Shown piece by piece: positions 6,401 through 8,987 of a stretch of 8,987 nt of DNA; the first letter of the stretch is position 1, and the number at the start of each line of letters is the position of its first letter. The stretch comes from Bacillota bacterium (GTDB lineage: Bacteria > Bacillota > Sulfobacillia > JAJZYS01 > JAJYTV01). The stretch covers positions 1 to 8,987 of the forward strand of contig JAJYTV010000060.1 of assembly GCA_021792885.1 (NCBI GenBank), in the 5' to 3' direction. Made by a program: the position numbers and the translations under genes. Under the pieces are notes generated by a model, which saw only the letters and a program-made list of their open reading frames with translations, was not told the origin of the DNA and did not search any database.

Positions 6401-7542
6401 GAAGCTTGCCCTCCTTGTGCGATCTCGTCTGCCGCCTTCCAGGCTGCGAGCGCCGCGAGCGCGCCCCTTCCGTCCGCCTGCGCGTGTCCGAGGCGGGCAA
6501 GGGCCGCCTCGATGGCGCCAACCGCGCCGAACAGGTCCATCGGCATCACGTTGCCGACGTGCCCGATGCGCACCACCTTGCCCTTCCACGCGCCCTGACC
6601 GCCGGCGAGCACGGCTCCCTCGATGCGCGCCTGCGCCCGCAGGGCCGAAGCCTCGAGGCCCTCCGGCAGCGACAGGGCTGTGACGGTGGGCGACGCGCAG
6701 CGGGGGTCGCCGAGCGGCGCGAGGCCGAGCGCCTCGCCCGCGGCGCGGGCCATCCGCGACAGGAGGAGGTGACGCGCCGCGCGCGCGTGCACTCCCTCGG
6801 CCTCGAGGAGGCGGACCGACTCGCCGAGCGCGCTGACGAGTGTCACCGCCGGGGTGTAGGGGAGATCTCCTCGCAGGTAGGGCCGAAGGTCGAAGTAGAC
6901 GCTCTGCGGCGAGGACTGCGCCATCGCCTCGACGCCGCGCTCCGAGAGGAGCACCATCGCGAGGCCGGGCGGGGCCATGAAGCCCTTCTGGGAGCAGGTG
7001 ACCGCCGCGTCGTAGCGCCCCTCGACCGCGAGGGGCACCGACGGGAAGCCGCTGATCGCATCGAGCAGGAGCAAAGGGCCCTGGGCGAGCGCATCCGCCA
7101 CCGCGTCGACCGGATGCAGGACGCCGGTCGAGGTCTCGTTCTGGGTCAGGAGGACCGCTTCATGGCCGCCCTCCTTGGCCCGCGCCGCGACGGCAACCGG
7201 GTCGATCGCCTGGCCCCAGGGGAAGGCCATCGTCTCGACCTGCGCTCCGCAAAGCGTTGCAACGCGGGCGAAGCGCTCGCCGAAGGCCCCGGCGACGGGT
7301 GCCAGCACCCGCATGCCGGGCGTCAGCAGGGAACGGCAGACGGCCTCGAGGCCGCCCGTGCCGCTCGCAGGCAGGATCGCCGCGTCGGCCGCGTCCGCGA
7401 GCCGGGCGAGTGCCTGCCGCACTGCGGCGTAGAGCGCGCTGAAGCCCGGGCCGCGATGGTCGGTGGTCTGCAAGGCGCCCGCCGCGAGGATCTCTGCGGG
7501 TACCGAAGTGGGGCCGGGAAGGAACAACCGCTCTCGCCACAT
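6397..7542 (-). CDS. Class V aminotransferase (alanine-glyoxylate type; probable phosphoserine aminotransferase role)
   Basis: This 381-residue PLP enzyme is of the alanine/serine-glyoxylate aminotransferase group (fold type I, class V). It begins LFLPGPTSVP, as the family does, and shows ASGTGGLEA (59-67, phosphate-binding loop), DAISGFPS (Asp161, pyridine nitrogen contact), SQKGFMAPPG with the PLP lysine at Lys186, and VVRIGHVGNV (323-332) near the substrate carboxylate Arg. Being first in an operon with serA under a serine T-box, it probably transaminates 3-phosphohydroxypyruvate, a role shown for related archaeal class V enzymes that replace SerC. It could instead act on alanine, serine or glyoxylate. 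ATG7542 has GAGGAGGG 6 nt upstream, placed directly after the T-box terminator. Family call strong; substrate inferred from context. Confidence 0.9.
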   Translation of the reverse strand: MWRERLFLPGPTSVPAEILAAGALQTTDHRGPGFSALYAAVRQALARLADAADAAILPASGTGGLEAVCRSLLTPGMRVLAPVAGAFGERFARVATLCGAQVETMAFPWGQAIDPVAVAARAKEGGHEAVLLTQNETSTGVLHPVDAVADALAQGPLLLLDAISGFPSVPLAVEGRYDAAVTCSQKGFMAPPGLAMVLLSERGVEAMAQSSPQSVYFDLRPYLRGDLPYTPAVTLVSALGESVRLLEAEGVHARAARHLLLSRMARAAGEALGLAPLGDPRCASPTVTALSLPEGLEASALRAQARIEGAVLAGGQGAWKGKVVRIGHVGNVMPMDLFGAVGAIEAALARLGHAQADGRGALAALAAWKAADEIAQGGQAS

Positions 7543-7556
7543 GCCGATCCCTCCTC

Positions 7557-7595
7557 AAAAAAAGGCGCCGTCCATCCCCATGCAGGGACGACGGC
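7557..7595 (-). terminator. T-box-controlled intrinsic terminator
   Basis: On the minus strand the stem GCCGTC (7595-7590) pairs with GACGGC (7572-7567), with additional weaker pairs inside, and is followed after GCC by seven T (7563-7557). It directly follows the T-box motif and precedes the GAGGAGGG ribosome binding site of the aminotransferase, the standard layout of a transcription-attenuating T-box. Confidence 0.9.
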
Positions 7596-7780
7596 AAGTC
7601 GCGGTACCACCCTGGTTGGCTCCGAAGAGCCCCCTCTGCGCTGTAACGCGGCGAGCGGCCGGCGGTTTGGGCCGGCGTCTTCCAGGTGGAATCGGGGCTG
7701 CGCGCTCCGCCGGCTTGCACCTTCCCGGCTCGCTGCACTGCGCGTCGCTGCCTCTTCCTGTTCATCGACGTTGCTTATTG
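7557..7780 (-). ncRNA. T-box riboswitch leader, probable serine (UCC) specifier
   Basis: The leader contains the canonical antiterminator motif AGGGTGGTACCGCG (minus strand of 7600-7613), followed by an intrinsic terminator. Upstream, an apical Stem I hairpin has GCCGG/CCGGC arms (7725-7729 with 7709-7713) closing an 11-nt loop that contains GGTGCAAG, the usual distal-loop signature. On the 3' side of Stem I the sequence GAT-TCC-ACC-TGG places TCC at 7690-7688 as the best specifier: it is followed by the purine A conserved after specifiers, and UCC is a serine codon. T-boxes let uncharged tRNA stabilise the antiterminator, so low serine charging should switch on the aminotransferase-serA-phosphatase operon. 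The 5' end at about 7780 is estimated from the promoter. T-box identity is near certain; the specifier was assigned by eye. Confidence 0.95.
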
Positions 7781-7786
7781 GACGCA

Positions 7787-7816
7787 AGTCTACGGGCGCA
7801 CGGCGCGATCCGTCAA
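7787..7816 (-). promoter_or_regulatory. Promoter of the T-box/serine operon
   Basis: On the minus strand a -35 TTGACG (7816-7811) and a -10 TAGACT (7792-7787) are spaced by 18 bp, giving a start near 7780, just ahead of Stem I. The -35 overlaps the stop codon of the upstream 87-residue ORF. Confidence 0.65.
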
Positions 7817-8076
7817 GCGGAATTTGCGTCGTGCCCCTGCTCTGTCCCCTCCCGGCGCTCGAGTGCGAAGAGGATGTGCGTGCCGAGATCGAGCGCGCCG
7901 ACCTCCTGCGCAAGGCGCTCCTCCCAGTCGCAGAGCGATGCGAACGCTGCGGAGTCGGCCGCGATCCCGAGGTCCTCGTCCGCGTATCCGAGGGCGAGGA
8001 CGCCCGACGCGCTCGCGCCGAGGAGCGCGCACGGAAACGACTGCAGCCACGCGGCGAGCTCCGCGTAGCGGAACAT
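7813..8076 (-). CDS. Small hypothetical protein (87 aa), possibly 5'-truncated
   Basis: This 87-residue ORF is upstream of and codirectional with the serine operon. I do not recognise the family. The sequence is natural for a soluble protein, rich in Ala and acidic residues, with no membrane segment: an N-terminal helix (YAELAAWLQSF), a hydrophobic strand-like stretch (ALLGASASGVLALGYAD) and two helices (around SLCDWEERLAQEV and THILFALERR). Codon third positions are G/C-rich as in the surrounding genes. The ATG at 8076 has no evident ribosome binding site. An in-frame stop sits a short way upstream, in AT-richer DNA that probably belongs to the IS607 element. The gene may therefore have lost its promoter or its first codons to that insertion. 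Its TGA lies within the -35 box of the T-box promoter. Confidence 0.6.
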   Translation of the reverse strand: MFRYAELAAWLQSFPCALLGASASGVLALGYADEDLGIAADSAAFASLCDWEERLAQEVGALDLGTHILFALERREGTEQGHDANSA

Positions 8077-8085
8077 GTGGCAAGG

Positions 8086-8114
8086 GTTCGTAACAGCTGC
8101 CGATTTTCACGAAC
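8086..8114. repeat. Inverted repeat near the probable IS607 left end
   Basis: GTTCGT (8086-8091) and ACGAAC (8109-8114) form a 6-bp inverted repeat with a 17-nt spacer at the composition change between host gene and insertion sequence. It may be part of the left-end recombination site, or chance. Confidence 0.3.
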
Positions 8115-8126
8115 ATTGATAGACTT

Positions 8127-8152
8127 CAGTGGCATTGTCATATGAGCCACTG
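8127..8152. promoter_or_regulatory. Inverted repeat overlapping the tnpA promoter (possible operator)
   Basis: CAGTGGC (8127-8133) and GCCACTG (8146-8152) are perfect 7-bp inverted arms with a 12-bp spacer. The -35 box of tnpA lies in the spacer and the right arm lies between -35 and -10. That is a natural position for a repressor or TnpA binding site. Confidence 0.45.
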
Positions 8153-8163
8153 GACTGTAACAT
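8135..8163 (+). promoter_or_regulatory. Probable tnpA promoter, giving a leaderless transcript
   Basis: A -35 TTGTCA (8135-8140) and a -10 TAACAT (8158-8163) have an ideal 17-bp spacing. The predicted start at about 8169-8171 coincides with the tnpA ATG at 8170, and no purine-rich ribosome binding site precedes that ATG, so translation would be leaderless. Confidence 0.55.
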
Positions 8164-8169
8164 TAATCC

Positions 8170-8837
8170 ATGGAAGACAAGCTCGTCACGCTGAAGAAGG
8201 CATCCGACCTCCTGGGCGTGACCACCACAACCCTGCGGCGGTGGGACGCGAAGGGTGTGTTGCGGGTTGTCCGGACGCCGCATGGCAAGAGACGTGTCCC
8301 GCTCTCGGAGATCTGGCGCCTGCAAAGGCGGCAGTGGTGTAGTCGTGCGCCCCCGCGTGGCGTGTCTGTACGCGCGCGTATCGTCGCACGAGCAGAAGGC
8401 GAAGGGCGATCTCGAGCGCCAGCTCGCGTATCTGCGGGGGTCACCTGCCGCAGGTTGTGTTCGAACGGACGATCGAGATTGTCGATGTCGGCTCCGGCCT
8501 CTCCGAAAAGCGCAAGGGTCTTCTGCAGGTCATGGAGCTTGCCCGTCGGGGCGAGGTGACCGATGTCGTCATCACCTTCAAGGATCGGCTCACCCGGTTC
8601 GGGTTCGGGTATCTACAGCAGTACTTCGCTGCGTTCGGCGTGCAGATCCATCTGGTAGAAGGGGTGGAGGACCGCAAGTCCCTGCAAGGGGAGCTGGTCA
8701 AGGATCTCCTGGCGATCGTCACGAGTTTTGCGGGGAAGCTCTACGGTTTGCGCAGCCACCGGAGGGCAAAGGAACTGGTCGCGAAGGTGAAGGAGGCGGT
8801 GGCCGATGATGGCGACCTTCGAGGCGAAGGTACCTGA
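8170..8837 (+). pseudogene. tnpA: IS607 transposase TnpA (MerR-HTH + serine recombinase), split by two frameshifts
   Basis: TnpA catalyses IS607 excision and integration by serine recombination. The first frame (from ATG8170) gives a MerR-type winged-helix DNA-binding domain (KKASDLLGVTTTTLRRWD, then GKRRVPLSEIWRLQ). The second frame gives the catalytic N-terminus LYARVSSHEQ, with the nucleophilic serine at 8381-8383, and DLERQLAYLR. The third frame gives VDVGSGLSEKRKGLL, the IS607 hallmark KDRLTRFGFGYLQQYFAAFG, and the C-terminal KDLLAIVTSFAGKLYGLRSH, ending at TGA 8835-8837. The frame changes fall at C5 (8350-8354) and G5 (8436-8440). Removing one base from each restores one 221-residue protein, the expected family size. 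The gene is either recently inactivated, carries homopolymer sequencing errors, or relies on slippage. The identity is certain. Confidence 0.93.
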
Positions 8838-8987
8838 TCAGAGCCTCGGCCCGCTCTTCTCCTCGATCGCCGACCTGTTCACCCAGGCGGAGCATGCCCT
8901 GTACGTCGACCGCTACGTGCGGGGGCGTCCTGAGAAGGAGTGCAAGCGGGAGTACCTGGGGAGATTCCGGTTGACCGCACGGCAGTT
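8806..8987 (+). CDS. tnpB: TnpB-related protein, N-terminal part (partial)
   Basis: This is the start of the second IS607 gene, cut by the right window edge after about 60 residues. TnpB proteins are RNA-guided, RuvC-type nucleases encoded by IS605/IS607 elements and are ancestral to Cas12; the RuvC and zinc-finger parts would lie outside the window. The visible part (FEAKVPDQSLGPLFSSIADL, then AEHALYVDRYVRG, KECKREYLGRFRLTARQF) resembles the divergent 'IS200/IS605 accessory TnpB-related' group of thermophiles and GC-rich Bacillota. That group typically has the K-x-E-Y-L-x-R-F-x-x-T-A-R-Q-F pattern. Two adjacent in-frame ATGs (8806, 8809) are possible; 8806 has GGAGG 9 nt upstream. It overlaps the tnpA 3' end by about 30 bp, so translation is probably coupled. 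Family placement rests on memory of the N-terminal pattern. Confidence 0.75.
   Translation, partial: MMATFEAKVPDQSLGPLFSSIADLFTQAEHALYVDRYVRGRPEKECKREYLGRFRLTARQ

Larger units (their letters stand above)
8085..8987 (+). mobile_element. IS607-family insertion sequence (left part, continues past the window)
   Basis: The element carries the IS607 gene pair: a serine-recombinase transposase with a MerR-type N-terminal domain, and a TnpB-type gene. IS607 elements lack terminal inverted repeats and tend to insert at GG, so the left end cannot be fixed by eye. The best guess is the GG within AAGGGTTCG near 8084-8086, where GC-rich host sequence changes to AT-richer DNA. The right end is outside the window. 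Confidence 0.75.

Noticed and set aside
8116..8144. Alternative tnpA promoter TTGATA-17-CATATG
   Set aside because: The -10 is a poor match; TTGTCA-17-TAACAT downstream fits better.
3774..8145. Very long plus-strand open frames (702, 603 and 579 codons) opposite the serine operon
   Set aside because: They are antisense shadows of serA, the aminotransferase and the PHP gene created by high GC; translations are Arg/Pro/Ala/His-rich without motifs, and the minus-strand genes are clear.
1..8987. CRISPR array or phage genes
   Set aside because: No regularly spaced direct repeats and no phage structural or cas motifs were seen.

Overview
The window is GC-rich bacterial chromosome. A canonical T-box riboswitch, CCA-encoding tRNA genes and a polA-mutM-coaE-lytic transglycosylase gene order suggest a high-GC member of the Bacillota (Symbiobacteria/Thermaerobacter-like clostridial relatives). 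That placement is inference from gene order and family knowledge, not from a search.

Layout. (1) Positions 1-2330, plus strand: a tight housekeeping run with the 3' end of polA, mutM, a small unknown ORF overlapping mutM, coaE and a membrane-anchored lytic transglycosylase. (2) 2365-2622, plus strand: a clear promoter, two tandem leucine tRNAs (anticodons CAG and GAG) and a strong hairpin terminator. (3) 2623-3998: visibly less GC-rich and gene-poor. It holds a small minus-strand cupin gene, a possible small coiled-coil ORF, and two orphan hairpins; it looks like accessory DNA next to the tRNA locus. (4) 7816 down to 3999, minus strand: a serine-biosynthesis operon. A promoter drives a T-box leader (best specifier codon UCC, serine) followed by a class V aminotransferase, serA (3-phosphoglycerate dehydrogenase) and a PHP-family phosphatase. 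Both gene junctions are 4-bp ATGA overlaps. (5) 7813-8076, minus strand: an 87-residue hypothetical gene whose stop codon lies inside the -35 element of the T-box promoter. (6) From about 8085 to the right edge, plus strand: the left part of an IS607-family element with tnpA (MerR-type helix-turn-helix plus serine recombinase) and the start of a TnpB-related gene.

How the genes work together. SerA oxidises 3-phosphoglycerate and the aminotransferase can supply the amino group. No SerB-type phosphatase is in the operon, so the third gene, a histidinol-phosphatase-like PHP protein, is the obvious candidate for releasing phosphate from phosphoserine. Control by a serine-reading T-box fits this.

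The most notable points are this candidate non-orthologous phosphoserine phosphatase, the serine T-box, and the tnpA gene. tnpA is interrupted twice, each time at a 5-nt homopolymer; deleting one base from each restores one uninterrupted frame. It also appears to be expressed from a leaderless promoter overlapped by an inverted repeat.
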